A stretch of DNA of 43,017 nucleotides from Halalkalibacter oceani (GTDB lineage: Bacteria; Bacillota; Bacilli; Bacillales; Bacillaceae_D), in the NCBI RefSeq assembly GCF_023715605.1, contig NZ_JAMBOL010000029.1, forward strand, positions 1 through 43,017, read 5' to 3'. Positions 7,661-16,105 of this stretch are shown here, in pieces. Under the pieces are notes generated by a model. The model ran no database searches and had not been told where the DNA came from. It worked only from the letters and a program-made list of their open reading frames with translations. How positions within the stretch are numbered: the first letter of the stretch is position 1; the number at the start of each line of letters is the position of its first letter. A program made the translations under genes and the position numbers.

Positions 7661-8806
7661 TTATCTGAGGAAATCGAGTAATGTCGGCTGTATGATTCTC
7701 GCGCCAACGGCAAGAGCGGCACGATGAACGCTTTCCTGAATCGTCAGGTCGATAATCACCTGTTCAATATCGGCATCCTCATTGTTGGACATAATGTTTT
7801 TCGCGCTGACCTCCTGCTCCATTAAGCGGCTTTCCATCATCTCCACCCGGTTCACACGGGCTCCAAGTTCAGCACGCTCCGCGACAAACTGGTCAATATG
7901 GCCAAAGACATTGTCGATATACCCGGTCAAATCATTCCCGGTAACTCCCGGGTCGTTCAAGGCATGCTCCAGCCTGATAATATCGCCGAAAAGCGCATTG
8001 TTGAAAATGTTCGCCGGATCGACATTCACAGGAATCGTGACACCCTTCAGCAATTCGATTTCAACCGTTTGCGTGTTAATCGAAACAGCATCATTGTATG
8101 AGGCGATGACATCAGCTGGGCGCAGAGTTTCGGTTATCGTTGGTTCACTTACAGAGCTATCCGGATTTGGTCGAGTGAAGGTCACTTTATTGCCATTTTC
8201 TTCAATGATCAATTGGACATCTTCCTGGCCGACCGCCTCAAATACAATTTGTCCGCCATCACTCGAAACTTCTTTAAAGATCTTACCATCATAGCTAAGC
8301 TCAATCTTATCAAGCTCCGTGTTTGGATCAAATAACGTTTCCAGCCCGATATCGATCTTCTCCATATCAATAATCGGCGCGTTCGTCGTGTCCGTCCCAT
8401 TAAAAATATAGCGGTGACTGCTTTTTGTATTGGCGAGGGACTGCAAGTGTTCCCGCAGCTGCTGAACTTCCTTGGCAATGTTCGCCCGTTCCTCCGCATT
8501 ATAGGAGTCGTTCGCCGCCTGTGTCGACAGATCGCGAATCCGCCGCAATGTTTCCGTCGCCTGATCCAATGCAGCATCCGCCGTATCCAGCCAGTTATAG
8601 GCTTCACTGAGGTTGCGCTTGAACTGTTCCACTTCCGTAACCTGGGTGCGGTAGCGCATTCCCTTCATCGCCACAACTGGGTCCTGCGATGGGCGGGTAA
8701 TTTTTTTTCCGGTAGAAAGTTGATCCTGCAGCGAGGCAAGGCGGTTATAACCCTGATTGATATGCCGTAATGAATTTGTCGATAGCATCATTTGTGTTAC
8801 ACGCAT
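7661..8806 (-). CDS. flgL: Flagellar hook-associated protein 3 (FlgL)
   Basis: Hook-filament junction protein exported through the flagellar type III apparatus. The N-terminal flagellin-like helix region (about 1-140) includes STNSLRHINQGYNRLASLQD, LSTGKKITRPSQDPVVAM and YIFNGTDT. The C-terminal helix (about 320-381) includes NRVEMMESRLMEQE and ends near QPTLLDFLR. At 381 residues it is longer than the roughly 300 of B. subtilis FlgL. The extra length is in the middle (about 150-290), the surface-exposed variable region. ATG at 8806 with AGGTGA upstream. It lies 16 bases after flgK. Confidence 0.93.
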   Translation of the reverse strand: MRVTQMMLSTNSLRHINQGYNRLASLQDQLSTGKKITRPSQDPVVAMKGMRYRTQVTEVEQFKRNLSEAYNWLDTADAALDQATETLRRIRDLSTQAANDSYNAEERANIAKEVQQLREHLQSLANTKSSHRYIFNGTDTTNAPIIDMEKIDIGLETLFDPNTELDKIELSYDGKIFKEVSSDGGQIVFEAVGQEDVQLIIEENGNKVTFTRPNPDSSVSEPTITETLRPADVIASYNDAVSINTQTVEIELLKGVTIPVNVDPANIFNNALFGDIIRLEHALNDPGVTGNDLTGYIDNVFGHIDQFVAERAELGARVNRVEMMESRLMEQEVSAKNIMSNNEDADIEQVIIDLTIQESVHRAALAVGARIIQPTLLDFLR

Positions 8807-8822
8807 CGTTTCTCACCTATCC

Positions 8823-10598
8823 TTATCTTCCGACTATCCCCATATTATTAATAATGCGGTCAAGCATCTCATCGACCATCGTGATGTTTCGCGCCGCCGC
8901 ATTATAGGCGTGCTGAAATTGAATCATTAATGTAAATTCCTCATCCGCCGAAACATTGCTGACGGACTGGCGGCGAAATTCAACACTGTCTCGCAGCGAT
9001 AATGAGCTGTCCGCCATCCGCGCCGATTCCTGGGCCTCAACAGCCATATCGCCGATCACGCTTTGATAATAGCTGCTGATCGTGCCTGAATTGCCCGAGC
9101 TGAATTCCATAATAATGTCCTTCATATTCGCTAATTCAAGCGCATTCGTTCCGCTTCCGGCATAGGCTTTTGGCATGCCTTCAATGAAATTATCATTATT
9201 TCCTAATAATGCATGGAGAGCCTCATAATCTCTAGGAGAGGCACTCATTAAGGTCTCATAAGACTCTCTTGCACCGCTAGTCAACGCATCCAGATTCACC
9301 CCAGCTGCGGCGATGTTATTGCGGCTTGCTTCAATAGCAGCGTCGATCTTGATCGCCTTCGCTGCGCCCGCCGGACCAGTAAGATCGCCTAAGTCAAAAA
9401 AGTCGTCACCATTTGTCGCAGCCTCACTTTCTGTTCCAAGCGTAAAGCCGAGCTTATGAATATTGTTAATCTCGGTAGCGAACTTATAAGCCATTAAGTC
9501 AATCTCCGCTAGCATATCGGGATAGGTGCCGACAATCTGAGTTTCCCCGCCGACCGTTGTCTCGTAGCCATACGCCTCAATTAAGGCTTTCATTTCCCCA
9601 CGTGGCATATCGGTATGGAGGTCATCTATTGCATAAGCTACATCTGTTTCCTCATCATTGACTTGATTCATAAAGGAGTAGCCGGTTACTGCTTTGTTTG
9701 TATCATCAAAGTTAATCTTCATTTTCAAATAACTTTGCGCCCCTGTCCCATCCACAAGCTTAATCGGTTCAAAGAGCGGCTCACCATCATCACCCGTTGC
9801 TTGTTCACCTGCATCATTCAAAACCGGCTTCGTATAAGCCTGTCCATTCTCATTCACCAAATAGACAGTTACCGCTCCTTCGGCGACTTCGTTCGGCTTG
9901 CCGCCGCTTTGTTCGCGTTCGACTTTGATGTTGACGATCCGCGAGAGCTGGTCAATTAGGCGGTCCTGTTCGTCGTAAAGGTCGTTGGTGACGTAGCCGT
10001 GCGGTTCGACTTTGCGGATTTGTTCATTGACGTTGTCGAGTTGGCGGAGAAGCGCGTTGACTTCCTTTTCCGTCACTTCAATTTCGCTTTTGTAATCATT
10101 GCGGATTTCAGATAATGAATCGTGCATGTAGTTGAAGCTTTCGGCGATGAAACGGCCGCGCTCGCGAACGACGGAGCGGGCGCCGGAATCGTCAGAGCTG
10201 CCGGCCAAGTCCTGAAATGATCTCCAGAAAAGGTCAATCTGGTGGTTCAGTCCGTTTTCTGAAGGCTCATTTAAAATATCCTCCATTTTCATCAGCGAGT
10301 TGTAGCGGGCATCCCAATAGCCAACCTTGTTCGCTTCATTGCGGTACTGCACATCAAGAAATGCTTCGCGCACGCGTTGAACCGAGCCGGCCTTGACGCC
10401 GGTACCGAGATGACCGGGGATGCGGGGGCTGTTCATGCCGCTGGACGGGTAAGGCTCCGTTTGCGCAAAGTTAACACGCTGTCTCGTATAGCCCGGCGTG
10501 TTGGCGTTGGCGATATTATGACCGACTGTATGTAGAGCGTATTGCTGGGTCATCATCGCCCGGCGTGCTGTTTCTAAACCGTGGAACGTTGATAGCAT
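8823..10598 (-). CDS. flgK: Flagellar hook-associated protein 1 (FlgK)
   Basis: Hook-filament junction protein of 591 residues. The N-terminus (STFHGLETARRAM, then VGHNIANANTPGYTRQRVNF) and the C-terminus (VSADEEFTLMIQFQHAYNAA, then DEMLDRIINNMG) are the paired helices of the rod/hook/HAP family and of FlgK in particular. It is longer than the about 507 residues of B. subtilis FlgK, with acidic extra sequence around residues 240-420 that probably forms an exposed domain. GGAGG lies nine bases before the ATG at 10598. It follows its chaperone gene flgN. Confidence 0.95.
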   Translation of the reverse strand: MLSTFHGLETARRAMMTQQYALHTVGHNIANANTPGYTRQRVNFAQTEPYPSSGMNSPRIPGHLGTGVKAGSVQRVREAFLDVQYRNEANKVGYWDARYNSLMKMEDILNEPSENGLNHQIDLFWRSFQDLAGSSDDSGARSVVRERGRFIAESFNYMHDSLSEIRNDYKSEIEVTEKEVNALLRQLDNVNEQIRKVEPHGYVTNDLYDEQDRLIDQLSRIVNIKVEREQSGGKPNEVAEGAVTVYLVNENGQAYTKPVLNDAGEQATGDDGEPLFEPIKLVDGTGAQSYLKMKINFDDTNKAVTGYSFMNQVNDEETDVAYAIDDLHTDMPRGEMKALIEAYGYETTVGGETQIVGTYPDMLAEIDLMAYKFATEINNIHKLGFTLGTESEAATNGDDFFDLGDLTGPAGAAKAIKIDAAIEASRNNIAAAGVNLDALTSGARESYETLMSASPRDYEALHALLGNNDNFIEGMPKAYAGSGTNALELANMKDIIMEFSSGNSGTISSYYQSVIGDMAVEAQESARMADSSLSLRDSVEFRRQSVSNVSADEEFTLMIQFQHAYNAAARNITMVDEMLDRIINNMGIVGR

Positions 10599-10619
10599 CT
10601 GAATTATCCTCCATTCAAG

Positions 10620-11117
10620 TTAAGCTTTTGAGTCGAACAAGGAGTGTCCGGTATCGTAAGGCTGGTCATCGCGCTCGTTCGGACGCTTGTAGCTGATATC
10701 CTCCTGGTGCGGCACCATTAAATCAAGGGAAAGATTGACAAACCGCAACGATTCCTCGATAAGCTGCTGATTTAGTTCATTTTGCCGCTTTAATAAATGA
10801 AGCTCTGTGACCAATTGCTGCTGAAGGGCATCAAGCTGCTCACGCTCTTCTGTCGTTGCCCATTCCTTGACTTCGGCCAACGTTGCGTTTTCTGTTACCT
10901 TTCCCTTGCTTAAAAGAAATGTGCGGACAACCTTCTCCCGCATTGATTCCGTCGCCTGTGCCTTGCGCACCAGCTTGGCTTCCGCGCGGACAAGCTCTTC
11001 CAGGGCAGGCATATCACCTTTTTTGATCAGCTCGACCTTTTGCCCGGCTGCTTTATTTAACTCGTGATGAATCGTAATCAATGCTTCAAGCAGCTCTGTT
11101 ATTGCCTTCACTGACAT
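10620..11117 (-). CDS. flgN: Flagellar export chaperone FlgN (YvyG)
   Basis: A 165-residue helical protein, expected to bind FlgK and FlgL before their export. It is almost all predicted coiled coil (LLEALITIHHELNKAAGQK, then a long Glu/Gln/Leu-rich helix to about residue 130), with a charged, disordered tail. Length and position immediately upstream of flgK match FlgN. AAAGGAGG is seven bases before the ATG at 11117. Confidence 0.88.
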   Translation of the reverse strand: MSVKAITELLEALITIHHELNKAAGQKVELIKKGDMPALEELVRAEAKLVRKAQATESMREKVVRTFLLSKGKVTENATLAEVKEWATTEEREQLDALQQQLVTELHLLKRQNELNQQLIEESLRFVNLSLDLMVPHQEDISYKRPNERDDQPYDTGHSLFDSKA

Positions 11118-11141
11118 GCCCGTTCCTCCTTTGCCTCATCT

Positions 11142-11402
11142 CTACTCATTCCAAAATTGATAAAACTTGTTCGCCACTGCCTGTGGATTTACTTTGTATT
11201 CTCCGGCCTCGATCTTCTGCTTCAGATCTTCAACCTTCGTCTGACGTTCTTTTTCAATCGCTGTCCCCTTTTGCATTTCCAGCGCTTCAGAGGAAATCTC
11301 AAGCTTATCGCTTTTCGCTTTCGTCTCGGCAGCCTTATCCTGCTTTTCCAGCTGCTTGCGGTATGGATTTTGCTGAACCGATTGATACGGATTGATTTTC
11401 AT
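11142..11402 (-). CDS. flgM: Anti-sigma-D factor FlgM
   Basis: An 86-residue protein that holds the flagellar sigma factor SigD inactive until the hook-basal body is finished. It starts MKINPYQSVQQNPYRKQ and carries SDKLEISSEALEMQKG, then the conserved C-terminal helix IEAGEYKVNPQAVANKFYQF that contacts SigD. It is preceded by a sigma-D-type promoter and a terminator-like hairpin that overlap each other, and it is followed by flgN after 24 bases. Confidence 0.92.
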   Translation of the reverse strand: MKINPYQSVQQNPYRKQLEKQDKAAETKAKSDKLEISSEALEMQKGTAIEKERQTKVEDLKQKIEAGEYKVNPQAVANKFYQFWNE

Positions 11403-11453
11403 GCTCTCACCTCACTGTTTTACCCCTTGTGAATACGATTGTTTTCAAAAGAA

Positions 11454-11527
11454 AAATGTGCCGATGGGCTGTCTCAAAGAGGGTTTTCCCTTTTGAAACA
11501 TCCCCTACTCATTATATCGGCACATTT
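11454..11527 (-). terminator. Long hairpin between yvyF and flgM, terminator-like
   Basis: Perfect 12-bp outer arms (AAATGTGCCGAT at 11454-11465 and ATCGGCACATTT at 11516-11527) enclose a second GGG/CCC, TGT/ACA, TCAAA/TTTGA and GGG/CCC stem with an AAAA loop on the minus strand. The outer stem is followed on the minus strand by TTTTTCTTTT. Transcripts arriving from comF-yvyF would contain both arms. Transcripts from the sigma-D promoter at 11514-11541 should start after the left arm. Confidence 0.65.
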
Positions 11528-11541
11528 CTCAAAAATGTTTA
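11514..11541 (-). promoter_or_regulatory. Sigma-D promoter of flgM
   Basis: The minus strand has the exact sigma-D -10 octamer GCCGATAT (11514-11521) with TAAA (11538-11541) 16 bases upstream; the consensus spacing is about 15. The TAAA lies in the last codons of yvyF. The octamer shares GCCGAT with the left arm of the hairpin at 11454-11527. SigD control of flgM and the genes after it is known in B. subtilis. Confidence 0.75.
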
Positions 11542-11979
11542 TTCATTTTTATTAAATCGGCTGTTAAGAGAATGATAAGTCGTCACCCTGTTTTTCTCTT
11601 TTTCCGTTTCCTTTTTCCGCTCAACGAATTCTTTTTCTTTTTCAAGCTTTTCAAGATCGCCGGTAATCGAGTCTTTGCAGTTGCTGCAAAGGCGGCCTTC
11701 CTGAATCATTGTACCGCATGAATCGCACGGATAACCGAGGTTGGGGAAATGAGTGGCGAGCAACCTGCCCTCGCGGACAAACATATGAATCTGTTCTAAC
11801 GGGACTTCTGTCTTTTCGTGAACTTCCTGAATGGAAGCCATTCTGTTTTGCTTGCGCCGCATGAACTTCGACACCTTTTCATAGTTATCCTCTTGCTCTT
11901 TATAACACTGCTGGCATATAGGGCGTAACGCCTTAACAAAAATCCGGCCGCAACGTGGGCAATTGGCTACGTTTTTCAT
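11539..11979 (-). CDS. yvyF: YvyF family flagellar operon protein
   Basis: A 146-residue protein of the family named after its place in flagellar operons (TIGR03826). It has two zinc-ribbon-like cysteine pairs in its N-terminus (CPRC at 8-11, CQQC near 23) and two more in the middle (CDSC, CSNC). Between them is a possible helix-turn-helix (SIQEVHEKTEVPLEQIHMFV), and the C-terminus is a Lys/Glu-rich coiled coil. Its function is not established; a regulatory or chaperone role is possible. AAAGGGG lies upstream of the ATG at 11979. Confidence 0.83.
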   Translation of the reverse strand: MKNVANCPRCGRIFVKALRPICQQCYKEQEDNYEKVSKFMRRKQNRMASIQEVHEKTEVPLEQIHMFVREGRLLATHFPNLGYPCDSCGTMIQEGRLCSNCKDSITGDLEKLEKEKEFVERKKETEKEKNRVTTYHSLNSRFNKNE

Positions 11980-12054
11980 GGATCATTCCCCTTTCCATTC
12001 CTTTCTTTTATTATACTGCCTGATGCGCATATGACAATAGTCTCTAGTCTCTTT

Positions 12055-12750
12055 TTACCGTGCGATTGTCAAGGAAGCGATGCGCTCTGCCCCGTGCCGC
12101 TTCAATATCCGCGCCGCCTGCCGGACCGTCGTTCCCGTCGTATAGATGTCATCAATCAAGACGAGCTTTTTTCCTTCAATCAACGGTTTCGCTAACTGTG
12201 TGAGATGAAACGGCTGCTCGTTGATCCGGGCAATTCTCTGCCTGCGGTTCCGCTTGCTCTGTTTCTCCCCGCTCGCTCTTTGCAGCAGCTTTGTTTCCTC
12301 TGCCCATCCCTCCATCAGCAGCACCGATTGATTGAATCCTCTCGACTTGAGTCTCGCTTCACTGAGCGGGATCTCGACCGGCAAGTAACCGCGAAATTCT
12401 TTTTGATAAAGCGCCTTTAGCCGTCCGGCAAAAAAGCGCGCCAGCTCAGCATCGCCGCGGAATTTGAACATCGTGATCACTTCCTTTAAAAAAGCATTGT
12501 ATTGATAGAGTGACATGTTGCGTTCAAGCAGGTCGGCCGTTTCTTGCCGCTGCTGCCAGCGCAGGCAATCATGACAGATCCTTTCATCATTACGAAGAGC
12601 GCGGGAGCAGATGTGACAGCGGCGCCCTTCAAGCGTGATCAGCTGGGTCTCGCATTCCGGACAAAGCGCGCTCTCTTCCTCCAACAGCAAAAGTCCGTGC
12701 CAGCTCACCCGTTCAAAAAAAGGTTGATGGCAAAACAAACAGCGGCTCAT
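12055..12750 (-). CDS. comFC: ComF family protein ComFC
   Basis: A 231-residue late-competence protein with an N-terminal zinc finger (CLFCHQ, CPEC, CHIC, CHDC) and a C-terminal phosphoribosyltransferase-like domain. The latter carries the PRPP-loop signature VLIDDIYTTGTT and the family motif SRGFNQSVLL. It helps DNA uptake and is thought to work with ComFA. The ATG overlaps the comFA stop (ATGA), so comFB, which lies between them in B. subtilis, is absent here. Confidence 0.92.
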   Translation of the reverse strand: MSRCLFCHQPFFERVSWHGLLLLEEESALCPECETQLITLEGRRCHICSRALRNDERICHDCLRWQQRQETADLLERNMSLYQYNAFLKEVITMFKFRGDAELARFFAGRLKALYQKEFRGYLPVEIPLSEARLKSRGFNQSVLLMEGWAEETKLLQRASGEKQSKRNRRQRIARINEQPFHLTQLAKPLIEGKKLVLIDDIYTTGTTVRQAARILKRHGAERIASLTIAR

Positions 12751-14090
12751 TTCGTACTCGCCTCCTGATTCATCAGCTGGATATGGCGTTTGGCAGCGCG
12801 CATCGCCTGTGAAATGCCATAATGAAAAAAGATGACATCGCCATCCGGCTGGGCGGCTGATCTCCCGACACGTCCGGCGATTTGGACGAGCGCCGTCTCG
12901 GTAAAAATCCGATGGTCTGCTCCGAGCACCGCGACCTGAACACCGGGAAACGTGACGCCCCGTTCAAGAATCGTCGTCGTTACTAAAATCGCGGTTTTCT
13001 GCTGGCGAAAGGCTTCTATTCGTTGATGCCGCCCGGAATCATTCGCATGCACGGAGACGGCGTCATAAGAATCGTTCTGAAGAAGACGAGTAGCTTGATG
13101 GAGAAAGGAAACGGTTGGAACGAAAAGGAGAATCGGCTTACGTTGATTGAGGTGTTCTGTCAGCCAGCGCAGCAGAACGGCAGGGAGTTTGCCCTTTTTC
13201 AAGTGTTTCTGCCAATTTCCGCACCAGCTAAAGCGCGGTTCGGGCAAAGGAAAGCCGTGAAAGCGACGGGGGATCTTGATCACTTCTAGCGGTTCGGAGC
13301 GCAGTGCTTGACTAGGAGTGGCGCTCAAGTAAATGCGTGCTGCCTGCTTTTTTTCAGCCTGGGAGACTGCATAGGCGAGACTTTGATCGTAAGAATAAGG
13401 AAAGGCGTCGACCTCGTCAACGATGACAACGTCAAATGTGCGATAAAAGCGGAGAATCTGATGGGTCGTGGCGATGACAAGCTGGCTGTAACGGTGACGA
13501 TCACGGCTTCCACCGTAGAGGGCAGAAATGGCGATGCGTGGAAAGCTGCGGCGCAGACGAGGTTCAAGCTCTTTAACGACGTCCGCTCGCGGGGTGGCGA
13601 GAAGGACTCTCTTCCCTTCTGAAAAAGCTTGCTCCAGCCCCGGGAAAAGGATCTCTGTTTTGCCCGCTCCTGTAACCGCCCAGATGAGCAGCTGTTTTTG
13701 CTGCCTAATCGCTTCTTTCACCGCAATGGCGGCCCGCTGCTGTCCTGCTGAGAGAGCGCCGCTCCAGCTTAGGCTTTCCGCAACCTCTGGCAGCTGAGGA
13801 ATCAAGCCCTGCCAGGAGAACAGCGGCTCACATTGGCTCACCTTGCCGAGCGTCAGGCAATGCCGGCAATAATGACAACGCTCGCCGCATTTCGCGCAAA
13901 GGTGGCTGCCGATTAAAAAAGGATCCCTGTTATTGCAGCGGCGGCACGTCAGTCTCCCCTTCTCGGTAACAAGACCCGCTTCACGTCTGATCAGCTGCTT
14001 TTGTTCAAGCTCTGCCAGGATGTGAGAGGGAAGGGGAATTTCCGAACGCAGCAATCGCTTCCCTGCAAAAATAGGGGCATATTTCAGCAT
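12747..14090 (-). CDS. comFA: DNA-uptake helicase/translocase ComFA
   Basis: A DEAD-box-like ATPase that drives uptake of single-stranded DNA across the membrane. It has an N-terminal four-cysteine zinc module (CRRCNN, CAKCGERCHYCRHC, about 50-85), Walker A AVTGAGKT, Walker B with VDEVD, motif III as SATP, and helicase motif VI near QIAGRVGR. I start at the ATG at 14090 (447 residues) because AAAGAGGTG sits six bases before it; the GTG at 14099 lies inside that site. Only about 28 bases separate it from degV, with no terminator, so it may also be read from the degV side. Confidence 0.92.
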   Translation of the reverse strand: MLKYAPIFAGKRLLRSEIPLPSHILAELEQKQLIRREAGLVTEKGRLTCRRCNNRDPFLIGSHLCAKCGERCHYCRHCLTLGKVSQCEPLFSWQGLIPQLPEVAESLSWSGALSAGQQRAAIAVKEAIRQQKQLLIWAVTGAGKTEILFPGLEQAFSEGKRVLLATPRADVVKELEPRLRRSFPRIAISALYGGSRDRHRYSQLVIATTHQILRFYRTFDVVIVDEVDAFPYSYDQSLAYAVSQAEKKQAARIYLSATPSQALRSEPLEVIKIPRRFHGFPLPEPRFSWCGNWQKHLKKGKLPAVLLRWLTEHLNQRKPILLFVPTVSFLHQATRLLQNDSYDAVSVHANDSGRHQRIEAFRQQKTAILVTTTILERGVTFPGVQVAVLGADHRIFTETALVQIAGRVGRSAAQPDGDVIFFHYGISQAMRAAKRHIQLMNQEASTK

Positions 14091-14117
14091 AGTCCTCACC
14101 TCTTTGTTTTTTTACTA

Positions 14118-14981
14118 TTACGCCTCAGCCTGCTTGTACCAGGAGATGCCAAGGCTGCCCGGTCCGAGATGGGTGCCGATTACCGGGCCAAAGACGCTGA
14201 TGACGACGTCGACGACATTGTCGTAGTTTTCACGAATGTCGGCAGCCAGCTGCTCGGCTGCTTCCGGACGCATCGCATGGATGACCGTCACTTCATAGCG
14301 GCCGTCGGAACGAAGATCTTGATCCAGCAGCTGGAGGATGCGGTCGATCGCCTTTTTTTCGGTTCGTACTTTTTCAAAGGGGACAATTTTTCCGTCGACG
14401 AAATGAAGGATCGGCTTGATCTTCAATAAATTACCGACGAGAAGCTGACCGCCGCTCAGCCGTCCGCCCCGATGGAGATGGCCCAAATCAGCGACCATAA
14501 AATACGCCTTCAGCGTCGCCTTTATTTCCTCAAGCCGGGTTAAAATCTCGCTCACTCCGGCTCCTTTCAGGGCAAGCTGCGCTGCTTCCCTGACGAAAAA
14601 GCCGAGCGCATAGCAGGCAATCTCCGAATCAAAGCCGTGGACTTCAAGCTCGTCGACCATTTCGCCTGCGGTTAGCGCATTTTGAAAGGTACCGCTGATT
14701 CCACTTGAAAGATGTAGCGTGACGACCTGCTGATAGCCTTGTTTCTTCAGGTCGGTAAACAGCTCAACAAACTGGCCCGTTGATGGCTGGGAAGTCGTCG
14801 GAAGCTGTTCAGCGCCTTCTAGCTTTTTATAGAACTCCTCCGTCGTCAGCTCCAGCTCTTCCTTGTACGTTTTCTCAGCAAAAATGACACTTAATGGTAC
14901 CATATAAATCGAAAGACGCTCCCGCTCCTCTTTTGGCAGGTAGGCGGTACTGTCCGTTACAATCGCAACGTTTTTATTCAT
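14118..14981 (-). CDS. DegV family fatty-acid-binding protein
   Basis: A 287-residue DegV/FakB-type protein that binds a fatty acid and presents it to the kinase FakA for phosphorylation. It has the N-terminal VTDSTAYLP motif, TTSQPSTGQF, the LSSGISGTFQNA loop contacting the carboxylate, and HRGGRLSGGQ in the second domain. It matches B. subtilis YviA/DegV by position between degU and comFA. The ATG is at 14981 with GTGAGG about nine bases upstream. Confidence 0.9.
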   Translation of the reverse strand: MNKNVAIVTDSTAYLPKEERERLSIYMVPLSVIFAEKTYKEELELTTEEFYKKLEGAEQLPTTSQPSTGQFVELFTDLKKQGYQQVVTLHLSSGISGTFQNALTAGEMVDELEVHGFDSEIACYALGFFVREAAQLALKGAGVSEILTRLEEIKATLKAYFMVADLGHLHRGGRLSGGQLLVGNLLKIKPILHFVDGKIVPFEKVRTEKKAIDRILQLLDQDLRSDGRYEVTVIHAMRPEAAEQLAADIRENYDNVVDVVISVFGPVIGTHLGPGSLGISWYKQAEA

Positions 14982-15275
14982 AGCAAAAGCCTCACTTTAT
15001 CATTAATACGCATGCTCATTCATTATTTATTGTACACGCCGGGCAAACAACGATTCAATAGCAGAAAGGCAAAAGGTAGATTTTGATAGGAGCTGTCTCA
15101 AACGACGATGTTTGAAAAAGCGCAGACGATGAAGGAAAACGAGGCAAGACGGAAGATAGTCTTTTGCCGGAATAAAGAGGTCCACTCGTTCCGCTTGTCG
15201 CCGAAAGGAGCAGCAAATGAGAGAAATAACGGACTCCTGTTCCGATGAGGGGGGATAGGCGGGCCAGCCCGCCTC
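14982..15275. repeat. Non-coding spacer with repeat-like sequence between degV and degU
   Basis: No convincing gene. From about 15055 to 15260 the composition and the CTGTCTCAAA motif (also at 11469-11478) look like a dispersed Bacillaceae intergenic element. A GC-rich hairpin GGCGGGC/GCCCGCC sits at 15258-15273. Open frames across it translate into low-complexity Ser/Leu-rich strings without a ribosome site. Only one copy is in the window, so repeat status is a guess. Confidence 0.35.
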
Positions 15276-15276
15276 G

Positions 15277-15324
15277 ACGAAAAAGCATCTCTTCTGTCTG
15301 CTTGGACTAGAGATGCTTTTTCGT
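15277..15324 (-). terminator. Terminator of degS-degU
   Basis: A perfect 16-bp stem, ACGAAAAAGCATCTCT (15277-15292) against AGAGATGCTTTTTCGT (15309-15324), lies 20 bases after the degU stop. The arms themselves hold the A- and T-runs, so it could stop transcription in both directions. Confidence 0.8.
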
Positions 15325-15344
15325 TTACAATGGCAGCCTGTCCG

Positions 15345-16058
15345 TTAGCGGACGATGACATAGCCCTTTTTTATTGCTTCGACAACGGCCTGCGTCCGGT
15401 CATTGACGTTCATTTTCTGAAGGATGTTACTAACGTGGTTTTTCACCGTTTTCTCACTAATATAGAGTGATTCGCCAATCGCCCGGTTGCTCTGTCCGTC
15501 GGTCATCAGCTGAAGAACCTCGCACTCGCGCCGGGTGAGAATATGTAACGGCTTCCGGTATTCCACTTCGCGGTAGCCGATTGAATCCTCATGCTCCTCA
15601 TCCTCTGCCGCCAGACGGCGGTATTCCTTAATTAAATTGTGCGTTACCTTCGGATGAATGTAAGCACCACCGGAGGCTACAACCTTAACAGCTTCCACAA
15701 GAGCTGCCGCATCCATTTCCTTCAATAAATAACCGGAAGCGCCGGTCTTAAGAACGTGGGTAACATACGATTCGTCATCATGAATGGAAAGGACGAGCAC
15801 CTTTACATTCGGAAAAGCCTTGGTCAGCTCCCGCGTCGCTTCGATTCCATTCATTTGCGGCATATTAATATCCATCAGGATGACATCCGGACGGTATTCT
15901 TTGACAAGCTGGAGGGCATCGGAACCATCTTCGCCATCGGCTACTACTTCAAATTCATCCTCCATGGCCAGAATACGCTTTACGCCTTCCCTGAACAATT
16001 GGTGATCGTCGATGAGGACGATACTTATCTTCTTTTCATTTGTTTCTGTCACTGTCAT
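15345..16058 (-). CDS. degU: Response regulator DegU
   Basis: A 237-residue NarL/FixJ-type regulator paired with DegS. The receiver domain (about 10-130) has the acidic pocket IDD (16-18), phospho-acceptor D63 (MDINMP) and K in LLKEM. The LuxR-type DNA-binding domain includes [20 protein letters not shown] and [20 protein letters not shown]. In bacilli it controls degradative enzymes, motility, competence and biofilm genes. I start at the ATG at 16058, with GGAG five bases upstream. A GTG at 16061 and one at 16052 are alternatives. Confidence 0.95.
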   Translation of the reverse strand: MTVTETNEKKISIVLIDDHQLFREGVKRILAMEDEFEVVADGEDGSDALQLVKEYRPDVILMDINMPQMNGIEATRELTKAFPNVKVLVLSIHDDESYVTHVLKTGASGYLLKEMDAAALVEAVKVVASGGAYIHPKVTHNLIKEYRRLAAEDEEHEDSIGYREVEYRKPLHILTRRECEVLQLMTDGQSNRAIGESLYISEKTVKNHVSNILQKMNVNDRTQAVVEAIKKGYVIVR

Positions 16059-16105
16059 CACCTCTCCGTTATATACGGGCTTTTATTTTCTTTTCATCTC
16101 ATTTC

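Noticed and set aside
12747-12750. Missing comFB as a deletion
   Set aside because: comFA and comFC overlap by four bases here, an arrangement seen in many bacilli, so absence alone is not unusual.
15055-15361. Minus-strand ORFs between degV and degU
   Set aside because: Low-complexity Ser/Leu/Arg-rich products without ribosome sites, reading through the terminator and repeat-like DNA.
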